Shown: positions 9,484 through 19,878, numbered from the stretch's first letter. The stretch is DNA of 64,000 nt from Branchiibius cervicis (GCF_042661605.1 NZ_JBHSWJ010000002.1:62001-126000); one strand, 5' to 3'. Notes: generated by a model not told the origin, from the sequence alone. Numbers and translations are program-made.

Positions 9484-11136
9484 TCAGCCGAGTGCTTCGG
9501 CTGCGGCGGCAGCCTCCTGCGACGGGGACTGCGAGCGCAGGGTGACCTTGGGCATCATCAGCGTGACCAGGAACCCGAGCACCATGACGCATGCGGCGCA
9601 CAGGAAGATCAGGTCGATCGAGTCGGAGAAGCCCACTTTGAACGGGTGGGCGATCACGTCGGCCATCTTGTTGATGATGGAGGAGTCGTTCTGCACCTGG
9701 GCCAGCACGCTCTGGTCGCCCTCGACAACGGCCTTGTTCAACGGGTTGGCCAGGATCGACGGGTCGGCTTTGACCGCTTGCTGGATGCCCGGTGCGGCGG
9801 TCTTGAAGGCGTCCGTGATCTTGTCGCCCAGGGTGCTGAACAGGATCGACAGGAAGATCGCCACACCCATGGTGCCGCCGACCTGACGGAAGAACGTCGC
9901 GGCGCTGGTGGCCACACCGATCTCCTGGGGCGGGACGGCGTTCTGCACGATGATCGTCAGCGGCTGCATGCAGTTACCGATGCCGATACCGACGATGAAC
10001 ATGAAGATCATGACCAGCCACAGATGGGTGTCGGCCGAGATCCAGTGCAGCAGGAACAGGCCGATCGCCGCGATCGCGGTGCCGACGATCGGGAACGGCC
10101 GCACGATCCCGGTGCGGGAGGTCAGCTGACCGGAGGTGATCGCGGCCGTCATCATGCCGGCGACCATCGGCAGCATCTCGAAGCCGGACACCATCGGTGA
10201 GGCACCGTGCACGATCTGCAGGTAGAGCGGAAGCACCGTGATGCCGCCGAACATCGCCATACCGACGATGACACTGGCCACGATGGTGACCGAGGCGGCC
10301 CGGATCTTGAACAACCGCAACGGAATCAGCGCGTCGTCGCCCATCTTCCACTCGGCGAAGACGAACGCGGCCAGACCGATGATGCCGATGGCGTACGCCG
10401 TGAGGGACTTCCCGGAGCCCCATCCCCATTCGCGGCCCTGCTCAGCGACGGTCAGCAACGGCACCAGGCCGATGACCAGGGTGATCGCACCCCACCAGTC
10501 GATGCGCGCTTCGCGGCGGAAGGCGGGGATCTGCAGAGTGCGGGAGATGACAACTAGCGCGAAGATGCCGATCGGGACGTTGACCATGAAGACCCAGCGC
10601 CATCCGGTCAGCCCCAGGATGGTCGGAGCGCCGGCGAACAGGCCGCCGATGACCGGGCCGAGCACCGAGGAGGTGGCGAAGGTCGCCATGAAGTAGCCGG
10701 TGTATTTCGCGCGCTCCCGGGGCGGCACGAGGTCCCCGATGATGGCCAGCACCAGGGTGAAGAGGCCACCGGCGCCCAGGCCCTGGAACGCACGGAACGC
10801 GGCCAGCATGTACATCGACTGGGCGAACGCGCACAGGAACGAACCGATGATGAAGATCGTGATCGCGAAGAGGAACAGCTTCTTGCGGCCGTAGAGGTCG
10901 CCGAGCTTGCCGTAGATCGGGGTCGTGATCGTCGAGGTGATCAAGTACGCCGTGGTCACCCACGCCTGCGCGGACAGGCCGTGCAGGTCGTCGGCGATCG
11001 TCCGGATGGCGGTGGCGACGATCGTCTGGTCGAGCGCTCCCAGGAACATGCCCAGCATCAGGCCGGCCAGAATGGCCTTGATGTGGGCGGGGGATCCGTG
11101 ATCAGCAGCGGGAGCGCTCTCAGACTTCATTGACAC
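9484..11136 (-). CDS. DHA2-type MFS drug/proton exporter (EmrB/QacA-like)
   Basis: 550 residues with about 14 membrane helices. The first helices hold MLGMFLGALDQTIVATAIRT (motif D1 of the 14-span drug:H+ antiporters), then GKLGDLYGRKKLF (motif A) and VLGPVIGG (motif C). A long periplasmic loop between the last helices carries an acidic DKITDAFKTAAPG region. The gene converges with gnd, whose stop is two bases away. Probably exports lipophilic compounds; no linked regulator. Confidence 0.85.
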   Translation of the reverse strand: MSMKSESAPAADHGSPAHIKAILAGLMLGMFLGALDQTIVATAIRTIADDLHGLSAQAWVTTAYLITSTITTPIYGKLGDLYGRKKLFLFAITIFIIGSFLCAFAQSMYMLAAFRAFQGLGAGGLFTLVLAIIGDLVPPRERAKYTGYFMATFATSSVLGPVIGGLFAGAPTILGLTGWRWVFMVNVPIGIFALVVISRTLQIPAFRREARIDWWGAITLVIGLVPLLTVAEQGREWGWGSGKSLTAYAIGIIGLAAFVFAEWKMGDDALIPLRLFKIRAASVTIVASVIVGMAMFGGITVLPLYLQIVHGASPMVSGFEMLPMVAGMMTAAITSGQLTSRTGIVRPFPIVGTAIAAIGLFLLHWISADTHLWLVMIFMFIVGIGIGNCMQPLTIIVQNAVPPQEIGVATSAATFFRQVGGTMGVAIFLSILFSTLGDKITDAFKTAAPGIQQAVKADPSILANPLNKAVVEGDQSVLAQVQNDSSIINKMADVIAHPFKVGFSDSIDLIFLCAACVMVLGFLVTLMMPKVTLRSQSPSQEAAAAAEALG

Positions 11137-11184
11137 CCGAAGAGTCTAGAACCGGCGGCTGCCTCCGTCTAATCCCGCGCGATC

Positions 11185-12084
11185 CTAGGGAGTGATGGTC
11201 AGAGCATCGAGCGCACGCCGGGCGATCTGCTCATCGCCCTGCACGCCGTACCTCAATTCGTCGGTCGGCACGCGGCCCGCGCCGCGGCGGGTCAGCGACT
11301 CGGTCGACAGCTGGATGGACACGGTCGAACCGGGTGGTAGCGGAATGATCTCGCCGGTGGCCTGGTCGATGTCGTCCACGTGCGTGGTGCCGGAGAACAG
11401 CCGTTCACCGAACGGTTTGTCACCCTCACCGGGCACCACGCGGACACCCTCGCGGGCCAACACCGGCCCGGACACGTCCAGGATCACCGAGGTCCCGATC
11501 GGCACCTCGGCGCGACGGGCGAGGTTCTTGGGGAAGGCGTCCAGCACCCAGGTACTGAAGATGGCGGCGCCGCCGGAGTCGAGATTGCCCGGCCAGTTCA
11601 CCGCCTGGCGCAAATCCTGCTCGTGCACCCACAGGTCGGCGATCCGCCCCTCCAGCACCTTCCGCAGCGGCCGGGGACCGAACGGGCTGTCGACCTCGGT
11701 GTCCGGGTCGAGCGCGGTGTCGCGCAGCTGCCGCATCCGCTTGGCGAAGAGCCGCTTCCATTCTTCGACCACGTCGTGGCCGGACTTCTTGCGCCGGGAC
11801 TCGACGCCGCGCTCCATGAAGCCTTTGACGTCGGAGGTCACCCAGGGGTAATCGGGGACCTCGACCTCCTCCTCGACGCCTCCGCCGGTCAGGTTCTCCA
11901 GGGCCACCACGTGCGAGATCTGGTCCTTCACGGTCCAGCCCGGGCACTGGGTCGGCTTGTCGAATTCATCGGCCTTGCACATCATCCCGATGTCGAGGAT
12001 CGCCTGGCCGGTGGAGGCGTAGGCCTCGATCAGGCCGGGCAGGTCAGTCGGCGGCGGGGGATTCGTCGGCATGATCTCCAACAT
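11185..12084 (-). CDS. Maleylpyruvate-isomerase-family (MDMPI/DinB fold) protein
   Basis: 299 residues from ATG 12084 (a second ATG at 12072 has GGAG close upstream). The N-terminal helical MDMPI domain shows CPGWTVKDQISHVV with the metal-binding histidine and the later LWVHEQDLRQAV motif; the C-terminal domain resembles the sterol-carrier-like half (SVILDVSGPV, GTTHVDD). These proteins use mycothiol or a metal in thiol transfer; actual substrate not known. It lies divergent to the copD-ctaG gene. Length and both domains are normal for the family. Confidence 0.75.
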   Translation of the reverse strand: MLEIMPTNPPPPTDLPGLIEAYASTGQAILDIGMMCKADEFDKPTQCPGWTVKDQISHVVALENLTGGGVEEEVEVPDYPWVTSDVKGFMERGVESRRKKSGHDVVEEWKRLFAKRMRQLRDTALDPDTEVDSPFGPRPLRKVLEGRIADLWVHEQDLRQAVNWPGNLDSGGAAIFSTWVLDAFPKNLARRAEVPIGTSVILDVSGPVLAREGVRVVPGEGDKPFGERLFSGTTHVDDIDQATGEIIPLPPGSTVSIQLSTESLTRRGAGRVPTDELRYGVQGDEQIARRALDALTITP

Positions 12085-12180
12085 AGTGAGGAGTCCGGGT
12101 GGTCCGTTCCATCCCGGGTGGTGGAACGCGGTCCGCGCCGCTGCCGGGACGTGCGGGTGAACCTTCGCTGCGGCAATCCT

Positions 12181-12186
12181 TACCCT
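12181..12186 (+). promoter_or_regulatory. -10 box of copD-ctaG
   Basis: TACCCT with exactly six bases to the ATG at 12193; no Shine-Dalgarno sequence is present, so the mRNA is probably leaderless. Confidence 0.45.
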
Positions 12187-12192
12187 GGATGC

Positions 12193-14155
12193 ATGGCCGG
12201 TACGCAGCGCAGCACCTGGCGGATCGGCGTACCCGCCCTCGCCGTGGCCGTCCTGCTCGCCGTGACGGCACTCGCCCTGGGGTACGCCGAGGGTGCCGCA
12301 CCGCTGCAGTTGGGCGACCCAGGCGCCGTGGTGCGGTGGGGTCTGCCGTTGCTGCACGCGATGCAGGACGGTGCACTCGCAGTGACGCTCGGCGCTTTCC
12401 TGCTGGGCGGCCTGCTGGTGCCGGAGAGCGCGACCTCCCAGCGCCGCGCTTTCCTCGCCCGGGTGGCGGCCTGGTCGGCGACCGTGTGGTTCCTCGTCGC
12501 CGTGGTCGGGATCGTCTTCGCGTACGCCGATGTGGCTGGTGTCCCGCTCGGCACGTCCGGTCTGTTGTCGAGTGCGTGGACGACGACGTGGCAGCTGGAA
12601 GTGCTGCGCGCGCCGGCGATCAGCGCCCTGATCGCGCTGGTGGTCGCCGTGTGCGCCTGGCTGGGGCCGGGTCGCAACGGGCAGGCGTGGTTGTTCTTCC
12701 TCACCGGCTTCGCGATCCTGCCGTTGGCGCTGGTCGGTCACTCCGCGACGAGCAACGACCATGAGACCGGCGTGAACTCCTCGCCGGGCACATCGTCTCG
12801 GCGGCCCTGTGGGCCGGCGGTCTTTTCGCGCTCGGCCTGGTGTGGTCGCGGCTGGGCAAGTCCGCCGGTGACGTCGTCGCTCGTTTTTCAAAGATCGCGA
12901 CCTGGTGCTACGTCATCGTGGGGATCTCGGGGGTCGTCCTCGCGGTGAACCGGCTGGGTTCATGGTCGGGTCTTGGCACGGCGTACGGCGTGGAGTTGAT
13001 CCTCAAAGCGGTCCTGCTGGCGGCGCTCGGAACCCTCGGCTACCTGCAGCGGCGGCGGGTCGTCGGGCAACTCGGCGAGCCGACGCGTGGGCTGTTCGCG
13101 CGGCTGGCCGCGATCGAGATCCTGGCAATGGCGGCCGCCTTCGGTCTGGGTAACGCCTTGGCCCGTTCGGCACCCCCTCGGGCACCGTCGAGAACGCCGA
13201 CACGGTGACCTCGATCACCGGTTATCCGGCGCCCCCGGCTCCGACCGCAGCGAACTGGTTCACGCAGTGGCGCTTCGACTGGCTCTTCACCCCGCTGGCC
13301 ATCATCGCGATCGGCGTCTATCTGGTGTGGATGTGGCGGCTGCACCGGCGCGGCGACCGGTGGCCGGTTCTGCGCACCATCAGCTGGGTGGTCGGCTGGG
13401 TGCTGTTCATCTACTTCGTCAGCGGGCCGCCGGCGGTCTACGGGCGGGTGATGTTCTCGGCGCACATGTTGCAGCACATGGCGATCTCGATGCTGGCACC
13501 GGTATTCATGGTCCAGGGCGCGGTGGTCACCCTCGCGCTGCGCGCGCTGCCCAAACGTTCGGACCGGACCCTCGGCCCGCGGGAGTTGATCCTGGCGATC
13601 GTGCACTCCCGCTACGTCGGCTTCTTCGCCAATCCGATCGTGGCCTCGCTGTTGTTCATCAGCACGTTGATCGCGTTCTACTACACGCCGTGGTTCGAGA
13701 TGTCGCTGCGCACGCACACCGGGCACGTGCTGATGGTGGTGCACTTCGTGCTGGTGGGTTATCTGTTCGCCTGGGCGTTCACGGGCATCGACCCCGGCCC
13801 GCGGCGATGGAGTCCGCCCGCCCGGTTGCTCGTGCTCCTGGTGGCCGTGGCGTTCCATGCGTTCTTCGGTGTCGCGTTGATGACCGGGACCACGTTGCTG
13901 GCCCCCGACGTGTTCTCGGTGCTGCACCTGTCCTGGGTCACCGATCCGCTGGATGACCAGCAGCGCGGCGGCACCATTGCGTGGGGCGTGGGCGAACTGC
14001 CAACCTTGATGATGGCGTTGCTGATCGCGATGGAGTGGGCGCGCAAGGACGGCGCCGACGCGCGCCGTGCCGAGCGGCAGGCGGAGCGCGACGGTGACGC
14101 CGAGTTGAACGCGTACAACGACATGCTCGCCGCCCGCTCGAAGGGACGTTCCTGA
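12193..14155 (+). CDS. CopD-CtaG fusion: copper resistance / cytochrome oxidase assembly (two frame breaks)
   Basis: A polytopic membrane protein. Residues 1-335 contain a CopD-like module (ALVGHSATSNDHETGVNSLAG after repair) and residues 345-654 the caa3-type CtaG module (FSAHMLQHMAISMLAPVF, HPx-like histidines, RRWSPPARL). Three separate frames join if one C is added at 12779-12780 and one at 13173-13177, giving 654 residues, the length of actinobacterial fusions of this type. It likely delivers copper to the aa3 oxidase. The GTG at 13205 would otherwise be mistaken for a separate CtaG start. It overlaps the next gene by one base. Confidence 0.85.
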
Positions 14156-14955
14156 TGCGAGTCGCGCTGGTGCAGTTGGCCTACGACGACGCCGAGTCCC
14201 CGCCGGACCGCCTCGAGCGGGTGACCTCGCTGGTGTCCGGTCTGGCCGGGCACGACCTGATCGTGCTGCCCGAGCTGTGGTACGCCGGTGGGTTCAGTTA
14301 CCGGCAATGGCCCGAGTATGCGCAAGGCCTGGACGGTCCTGTGGCGCAACGCCTTTGCGAGCTGGCGGAGTCACTGGGTTGCATCCTGCACGGCGGGTCC
14401 ATCGTCGAGCGCGGGCCGCTCGGCCCCGAGGGCAAGGATCTGTGGAACACCTCGCTGGTTTTCGGACCGGACGGTCAGCAGTGGGCGGCGTACCGCAAGA
14501 TCCACCGGTTCGGTTTTGCAACCGGTGAGCCGGAGTTGATGGAGGCGGGTGACGCGATGGTCACCGTCGAGCTCTTCGACCAGGACGCAGGGGACTTCGT
14601 CGCCGGGTTGTCGACGTGCTACGACCTACGTTTTCCCGAGCTCTACCGCGCCCAACTCGACGCCGGCGCAACGGTTTTCCTCATTCCGGCGGCGTGGCCC
14701 GCTGCGCGGGTGGAGGCCTGGCGCACGCTGCTGCGGGCCCGGGCCATCGAGGATCAATGCCTGGTGATCGCGTGCAACACCGCTGGCACCCACGCCCGAA
14801 CTCCGATGGGCGGGCACAGCGCGGTGATCGCGGCCGGCGGTGAGGTGCTGGCCGAGGCAGGCACGCAGGAGCAGGTGCTGTCGGTCGAGGTCGACCTCGA
14901 CGAGATCGCCAAGGCGCGGGAGTCGTTCCCCGTCCTGCAGGACCGCCGATTGTGA
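14155..14955 (+). CDS. Carbon-nitrogen hydrolase (nitrilase/omega-amidase-like)
   Basis: 266 residues. The Glu-Lys-Cys triad of the nitrilase superfamily is visible: E in VLPELWYAGG, K in AAYRKIHRF, and C in LSTCYDLRFPELYR. The latter motif is characteristic of omega-amidase and related amidases that hydrolyse alpha-keto acid amides such as deaminated glutathione, a repair reaction. Start shares a base with the preceding stop and the end overlaps the next GTG, so it belongs to a copD-ctaG/amidase/MBL operon. Confidence 0.83.
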   Translation: MRVALVQLAYDDAESPPDRLERVTSLVSGLAGHDLIVLPELWYAGGFSYRQWPEYAQGLDGPVAQRLCELAESLGCILHGGSIVERGPLGPEGKDLWNTSLVFGPDGQQWAAYRKIHRFGFATGEPELMEAGDAMVTVELFDQDAGDFVAGLSTCYDLRFPELYRAQLDAGATVFLIPAAWPAARVEAWRTLLRARAIEDQCLVIACNTAGTHARTPMGGHSAVIAAGGEVLAEAGTQEQVLSVEVDLDEIAKARESFPVLQDRRL

Positions 14956-15840
14956 GCCTGGACCGGGTGCTCTTCGATGAGGAGCCTCTGGAGGCGCCGT
15001 GGATCCACGGCCACCGGCGGGGAGCCCGACGGGCCGCTGCTGCAGGTGCGCGCCGTGGATGACGACACTTACGTCTTGCGCCAGTCGCTCTCGGTCACGG
15101 CGGAAGCGCCGTTCATGTATCTGCTGATCGGCACCCAGCGTGCGCTGCTGCTGGACACCGGCGACTCGACGGACTCCGCCGACTGCCCGCTGCGGGAGAC
15201 CGTCGATCACCTCCTGGCCGACCGCGTCGTCGACCTGGTCATCGCGCACAGTCACGGCCACTACGACCACCGCCGTGGCGATGCCCAGTTCACCGGCCGG
15301 CCCCGCACGCGGCTCGTGCCGATCGACGTCGACGGAGTCCAGGCGTTCTTCGGTTTCGAGCAATGGCCCGCTGAGGTGGTCGAATTCGACCTCGGCGGCC
15401 GACCGTTGTCGATCACCGGTGCCCCGGGTCATGACAAACGCTCGATCGTGGTGGTGGATCCTTCGCGCGGGCTCATGCTGTCGGGTGACACGCTCTACCC
15501 GGGGCGGATCTACGTGCAGGATCTGGCAGCTTTGCAGGACACTTTCGGCCGGCTGGACACGCTCGCCCGACGCTACGGCATCACCCGGATCCTCGGCGGT
15601 CACAACGAACTGGCTGCCGACGGCACGGACTTCCCGATCAAGTCCCGGTTCCATCCCGATGAGCACCCGCTGCCGCTCGGTGAGTCGTCGCTACGTGGCG
15701 CTCTGTCCGCCAGTCACCTGGCCGGGGGCGGCGTCACCCGGGTGGAGGGCGGAGTGCACCTCTGGGTCGGCACCTGCATCGGTCCTCGACTGACGCACGC
15801 CCGTCACCTGATCAGCGGACGCCTGCGCGGCACCGCGTAA
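14952..15840 (+). CDS. Metallo-beta-lactamase-fold hydrolase (frame break at 15019-15022)
   Basis: Contains the MBL metal site HSHGHYDH, a G-D in MLSGDTLYPG, and GGHNE near the C-terminus. Starting at GTG 14952, which overlaps the amidase stop, the N-terminus reads SLDRVLFDEEPLEAPWIHGH, then loses register at GGGG 15019-15022; the remaining 270 residues lie in another frame. Here the shift needs two extra bases (or one fewer), unlike the other breaks in the window. About 296 residues when repaired. A zinc-dependent hydrolase of unknown substrate. Confidence 0.7.
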
Positions 15841-15896
15841 CCCTTCCGGGCCGCCGTTCCCAGCGCGCTCCCAGCACCTGCCCCTATGGACGGCTT

Positions 15897-16130
15897 ATGC
15901 GTTATCTCGTGGGGGCCATCGTGATCGTCGTCGGCATCGGGCAGATCCTGCTGCGCGACCGCATCGCGCGCGCGAACGCCGCCAGCAACCAGGCGATGTG
16001 GAACGGCCACGGCGGCGGCCCGAAGATGCGCGCCTACAACCGGTTCATGGCCTGGGTGGTCGGCCTCGTCTTCGTGGTCTTCGGGATCTTGATGATCGCC
16101 GGGGTGTGGCAGTTCAAGCACTGGCGGTAG
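15897..16130 (+). CDS. Small two-span membrane protein, 77 aa
   Basis: Two hydrophobic segments (residues 1-18 and about 49-70) flank a polar middle region rich in Asn, Arg and Gly. No motif is recognised. TATGGA stands six bases before the ATG, so the start may be leaderless. The stop TAG forms part of the -10 box of the next gene. Confidence 0.55.
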   Translation: MRYLVGAIVIVVGIGQILLRDRIARANAASNQAMWNGHGGGPKMRAYNRFMAWVVGLVFVVFGILMIAGVWQFKHWR

Positions 16131-16133
16131 CGT
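16128..16133 (+). promoter_or_regulatory. -10 box of the DinB gene
   Basis: TAGCGT, seven bases before ATG 16141; it includes the stop codon of the upstream small membrane protein gene. Confidence 0.4.
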
Positions 16134-16140
16134 CGCGCAG

Positions 16141-16629
16141 ATGAGCGAAAGAGAACTCCTGGTACGCCGATTGGCCGGCCAACGCAGGCACGTCCTCGAC
16201 CAGATCGACGGGCTGAGCGACGAACAGCTGCGGACCGCCGTACTGCCGTCGGGGTGGTCGATCCTGGGGTTGCTGCGTCATCTGACGTTGTCGGACGAGC
16301 GCTACTGGTTCGAGGTCATCGTGGCCGGGGGTCCGCTCGACTTCTGGCCGGAGGACGAGACGTCGGAGTGGCAGGTCGGCCCCGACGAGCCCGCTCAGTT
16401 GGTCATCGACGACTACCGCGCCGCCATTGCGAACTCCGAAGCCATCGTCGCCGCTCGGTCGTTGGAGGATCCCCCGGCGACGACGGAGGAGTGGTGGGCG
16501 GGAGCCGGAATGTCCTTCCCGGACCTTCGCTCGGTCATGGTCCACGTGCTGGTCGAGACAGCCAACCACGCCGGGCACCTCGACGCGGTCCGCGAGCTCC
16601 TGGACGGCAAGCAGTACATCGTGCTTTGA
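16141..16629 (+). CDS. DinB/DUF664-family protein
   Basis: 162 residues, four-helix DinB fold: WSILGLLRHLTLSDERYWF holds the first metal-ligand histidine, and HVLVETANHAGHLDAVREL the two others in the last helix. Members are metal-binding, often thiol (mycothiol or bacillithiol)-linked transferases; the actual reaction is not known here. The protein is complete and of normal length. Confidence 0.75.
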   Translation: MSERELLVRRLAGQRRHVLDQIDGLSDEQLRTAVLPSGWSILGLLRHLTLSDERYWFEVIVAGGPLDFWPEDETSEWQVGPDEPAQLVIDDYRAAIANSEAIVAARSLEDPPATTEEWWAGAGMSFPDLRSVMVHVLVETANHAGHLDAVRELLDGKQYIVL

Positions 16630-16809
16630 CGGCGGTGCTCTTGTGCGGGCATGACACCGGCGGGATGCTTGCGCCGAGTGGCCCGAACAGGCCATCAGAT
16701 CTGCTTTCCCAGGATGGCCCGCAATGTCGAAGCGCTCACCGGTCGCCGAGGCGGATGGTGATGACATCGGCGCCGGCACGGTGCCGACCATCACGAAAGG
16801 AACACCGCC

Positions 16810-17034
16810 ATGCCACTCATCGAAGTCAGCGTCATCCAGGACGTATTCACCCCGCAGCAGAAGCAGCAGATCATCGGCAGTCTCACCGAGGCCATGGTCC
16901 AGATCGAGGGCGAGAACATGCGCCCGGTCACCTGGTGTGTGGTCCGCGAAGTCGCCAGCGGCGACTGGGGCATCGCCGGCAGCCCCCTCAGCACTGCCGA
17001 CGTCAAGGCCCTGGCCGCCGGCGCCGGGGTCTAG
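16810..17034 (+). CDS. 4-oxalocrotonate-tautomerase-like protein
   Basis: 74 residues beginning Met-Pro, the processed form exposing the catalytic N-terminal Pro of the tautomerase superfamily. FTPQQKQQIIGSLTEAMVQI and RPVTWCVVREV fit the beta-alpha-beta fold. GAAAGGAACACCGCC precedes the ATG. It probably acts as a small homohexamer; substrate unknown. Confidence 0.75.
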   Translation: MPLIEVSVIQDVFTPQQKQQIIGSLTEAMVQIEGENMRPVTWCVVREVASGDWGIAGSPLSTADVKALAAGAGV

Positions 17035-17070
17035 TGCTCCCCTCGTGCTCAACCCGGCGGGCCGTCGGCC

Positions 17071-18696
17071 ATGACTGACGAGGTCATGGTCGACGACCCC
17101 GCCGCGAGCGCGAACGCCGCGCTCCGCGCCGGTCGGTGGCAAGAAGCGCGAGAGGCGTTCGGTGCCCTCGTCGAGTCCACCGGGGACCCCGCCGCCTACG
17201 ACGGTCTGGCGCAGGTCGCCTGGTGGATGGACGACGCCGACGCGGCACTCGGTGCCCGTGAGGCGGCGTACCGGGGCTACCGAGCCCTCGATGACCCCCG
17301 GGCAGCCGCGCGGGCGGCGGCCAGTCTTGGCTATGACTCAGTACTGTTCGGGCGCGGTCTCGCGGTGGGTCGGGGTTGGCTGGCCAGAGCGGGCGATCTG
17401 CTGCGGGAGACACCCGCCGCGGTGGAGGTGGGATGGCTCGAACTGCGCCGTGCCGAGCTGATCCTCAACGCCGAGCACGATGCGCGCGCGGGACTGGTGC
17501 ACGCGGAAGCGGCGCATCGCATCGGCAGGGAGTCTCGCGCGACCGACCTGGAGCTGGCGGGTCAGGCGCTGGCCGGACTGGCGCGGGTCCACCTCGGCGA
17601 CGTCGACACCGGGATGGCGATGCTCGACGGCACCGCCGCCGCCGCGACCGCCGGTGACCTCGACGATCTGATGTGGACCGGCAAGTCGTTGTGCTGGCTG
17701 ATCTCGGCCTGCCAGGCCGCCGGTGATCTGAGCCGCGCGGCCTCGTGGTGTGATCGAGTCGCCGATCTGAGCCTTCGGCGCGAGTTGGCACCGCTGTTCA
17801 CCGCCTGCCGCACCCAGTACGCATCGGTGCTGCTGGCCCAGGGTGAGTGCACGCAGGCAGAGGACGTGCTGTCCGACCTGGTGCAGCGGACCCGCGAGTC
17901 GCGGCGTGTTTCAGGTCTCGATGTCGTGACCCAACTCGGCGAATTGCGCCGTCGGCAGGGCCGGTACGAAGAGGCGGAGACCCTGTTGGCGCAGGCCGAA
18001 TTCGAAACCGAGTCGACCATCGCACGGGCGCGCATCCGGCTCGATCGCGGCGATCCCGAGCAGGCTTGGGAACTCATGACCCGGCTGCTCACCACGGTGC
18101 CGGGCGACCAACGACTGACCCGCGCCCGGGTCCTGTCCGCGGCGGTTCCTGCCGCCGTCGCCCTGGGTCGCCGGGACGAGGCAGCGCAGCTGGCCGAAGA
18201 ACTGCGCACCATCGCAGAAGCCGTCCCGACCGACTCGCTGAAGGCCGCAGCGTCGGCGACGGCTGCATGGGTCGCCGATGAGATCGCACGGGTCGATCTG
18301 TGGACCGACGCGGTGCGGCACGCCTCCCGCGCCGGGTTGCGTTTCGACGAAGCGGACTACCGCCTGGAGTTGGCGACAGCGCACGCGGCCAACGGCTCGC
18401 CGGAGGCCTCGCGGGAGCAGGCACGACGAGCTGCCGAGTTGCTCGCCGCGATGCCGACCTCTCCGGGATACCTGCGTGCGGGCCGTCTCACGGGAACGAG
18501 TCCGTCTCCGCTCACCGCCCGTCAGCGCGACGTGCTGCAGCTGCTCGCCCAGGGCATGTCCAACGACCAGATCGCCCGGGCGCTGGTGGTGAGCCCGCAC
18601 ACCGTGCATCGGCATGTGGCCAACATCTTCGAGGCCCTGGGTGTCACCTCGCGGGCAGCAGCGGCCGCCTACGCAGTGCGTAACGGATTGGTCTGA
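17071..18696 (+). CDS. LuxR-family regulator with helical-repeat sensor region
   Basis: 541 residues. Residues 1-460 are an array of alpha-helical TPR-like pairs (many Ala/Leu/Glu-rich 34-residue units), with no ATPase P-loop, so it is shorter than MalT/LAL regulators. The C-terminal 60 residues are a LuxR DNA-binding domain: SPLTARQRDVLQLLAQGMSN, then IARALVVSPHTVHRHVANIF. The last 28 bases overlap the converging MFS gene. A ligand or partner is presumably sensed by the repeats; target genes unknown. Confidence 0.8.
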   Translation: MTDEVMVDDPAASANAALRAGRWQEAREAFGALVESTGDPAAYDGLAQVAWWMDDADAALGAREAAYRGYRALDDPRAAARAAASLGYDSVLFGRGLAVGRGWLARAGDLLRETPAAVEVGWLELRRAELILNAEHDARAGLVHAEAAHRIGRESRATDLELAGQALAGLARVHLGDVDTGMAMLDGTAAAATAGDLDDLMWTGKSLCWLISACQAAGDLSRAASWCDRVADLSLRRELAPLFTACRTQYASVLLAQGECTQAEDVLSDLVQRTRESRRVSGLDVVTQLGELRRRQGRYEEAETLLAQAEFETESTIARARIRLDRGDPEQAWELMTRLLTTVPGDQRLTRARVLSAAVPAAVALGRRDEAAQLAEELRTIAEAVPTDSLKAAASATAAWVADEIARVDLWTDAVRHASRAGLRFDEADYRLELATAHAANGSPEASREQARRAAELLAAMPTSPGYLRAGRLTGTSPSPLTARQRDVLQLLAQGMSNDQIARALVVSPHTVHRHVANIFEALGVTSRAAAAAYAVRNGLV

Positions 18697-19871
18697 TCGG
18701 CCCGCGGCCGCGAGCGCTCCCCTATGACGACGAACATCAACTGCGCCACCGCGACGGCCGCACCCAGCCAGCACACCGCGACCCAGCCGCCGGCGGCCGC
18801 GACCCGGGTCGAGACCAGGGAGCCGATCGCGCCGCCCGCGAAGTAGCTGGTCATGTACGCCGCGTTGACCCGTGCCCGACCTTCCCGCGAGATCGCGTAG
18901 ATCTGCGTCTGGTTGGTCACCTGCATCCCCTGCACCCCGGCGTCGAGCACCACGATGCCGATCACGAGAGCCGCCAACGAGACCTTGCCCAGGGCGAGCG
19001 CCAGCCACGAGGCGATTAGCAGCCCGGTGAAGATCACGGTGAGGTGCACGGCCCGGCCGCGATCGGCGTACCTGCCGGCCAGTTGCGCCGCCAGCGCCCC
19101 GGCCACTCCGATCAAGCCGAAGAGCCCGATCACACCCTCGGAATAGCGGTAGGGCGCACCGGCCAGCAGGCCGGTCAGCGCCGTCCACAGGACGCTGAAC
19201 TGGAAGAACGTCAGTGCTCCATAGACCATCCGCCGGCGCAGCACCGGCTCGGTGCGGATGAAATGCCCGATCGAGAGCATCAGCGCGCCGTACGTCGATC
19301 GCTGGGTCGGGCGGGACACCGGCAGTCCGCGCCACAGCGCGAGGGTCACCACCAACATGGCCACCGCGGCGACCCAGTAGACGCTGCGCCAACCGCCGAC
19401 TTCGGCCAGCAGACCGGCCACGGTCCGGGCCAGCAGGATCCCTAGCAGCAGGCCGCTCATCACGATCCCGACCACGGTGCCCTGCTCCCGCGGCTCGGCG
19501 AGTGTCGCGGCCAGCGGGACGAGCACCTGCGCCACGACGGTCAACAGGCCGAGCACGATGGAGGCGGCGAAGAGCCACGGCGCGTTCTGGGCCGTCGCGG
19601 TCAGGATCAGCGCGCCCACGCAGGCCAGGGAGAGAGCAAGGATCAAACCGCGACGCTCGAGCAGGTCGCCCAGCGGCAGCACGAAGAGCAATCCGAGGGC
19701 GTAGCCGATCTGGGTCATCGTGACCAGCGCACCGGCGCTCGCGGTGCTGATGCCCAGGTCACCGCTGATGAGGTCCAGTAACGGCTGGCTGTAGTAGAGG
19801 TTGGCCACCGAGATGCCCGTCGCCACTGCCATCAGCAGGACGACGGCGCGGGAAAGACGTGGCTGACTCAC
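18669..19871 (-). CDS. MFS transporter (12-span sugar/drug type)
   Basis: 400 residues from GTG 19871, which gives the usual N-terminus (SQPRLSRAVVLLMAVATGIS). The first loop holds LLFVLPLGDLLERRGLI (motif A) and DAGVQGMQVTNQTQIYA lies in a later helix, typical of the inner-membrane YnfM/AraJ-like group. A longer TTG-started form to 19922 is possible but would run through the operator-like palindrome. Substrate unknown. Overlaps the LuxR gene tail to tail. Confidence 0.8.
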   Translation of the reverse strand: MSQPRLSRAVVLLMAVATGISVANLYYSQPLLDLISGDLGISTASAGALVTMTQIGYALGLLFVLPLGDLLERRGLILALSLACVGALILTATAQNAPWLFAASIVLGLLTVVAQVLVPLAATLAEPREQGTVVGIVMSGLLLGILLARTVAGLLAEVGGWRSVYWVAAVAMLVVTLALWRGLPVSRPTQRSTYGALMLSIGHFIRTEPVLRRRMVYGALTFFQFSVLWTALTGLLAGAPYRYSEGVIGLFGLIGVAGALAAQLAGRYADRGRAVHLTVIFTGLLIASWLALALGKVSLAALVIGIVVLDAGVQGMQVTNQTQIYAISREGRARVNAAYMTSYFAGGAIGSLVSTRVAAAGGWVAVCWLGAAVAVAQLMFVVIGERSRPRADQTNPLRTA

Positions 19872-19878
19872 CCCATAA

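Noticed and set aside
13205..14155. Separate ctaG gene starting at GTG 13205
   Set aside because: Adding one C at 13173-13177 joins it to the CopD part, matching the common fused architecture; the GTG has no ribosome site.
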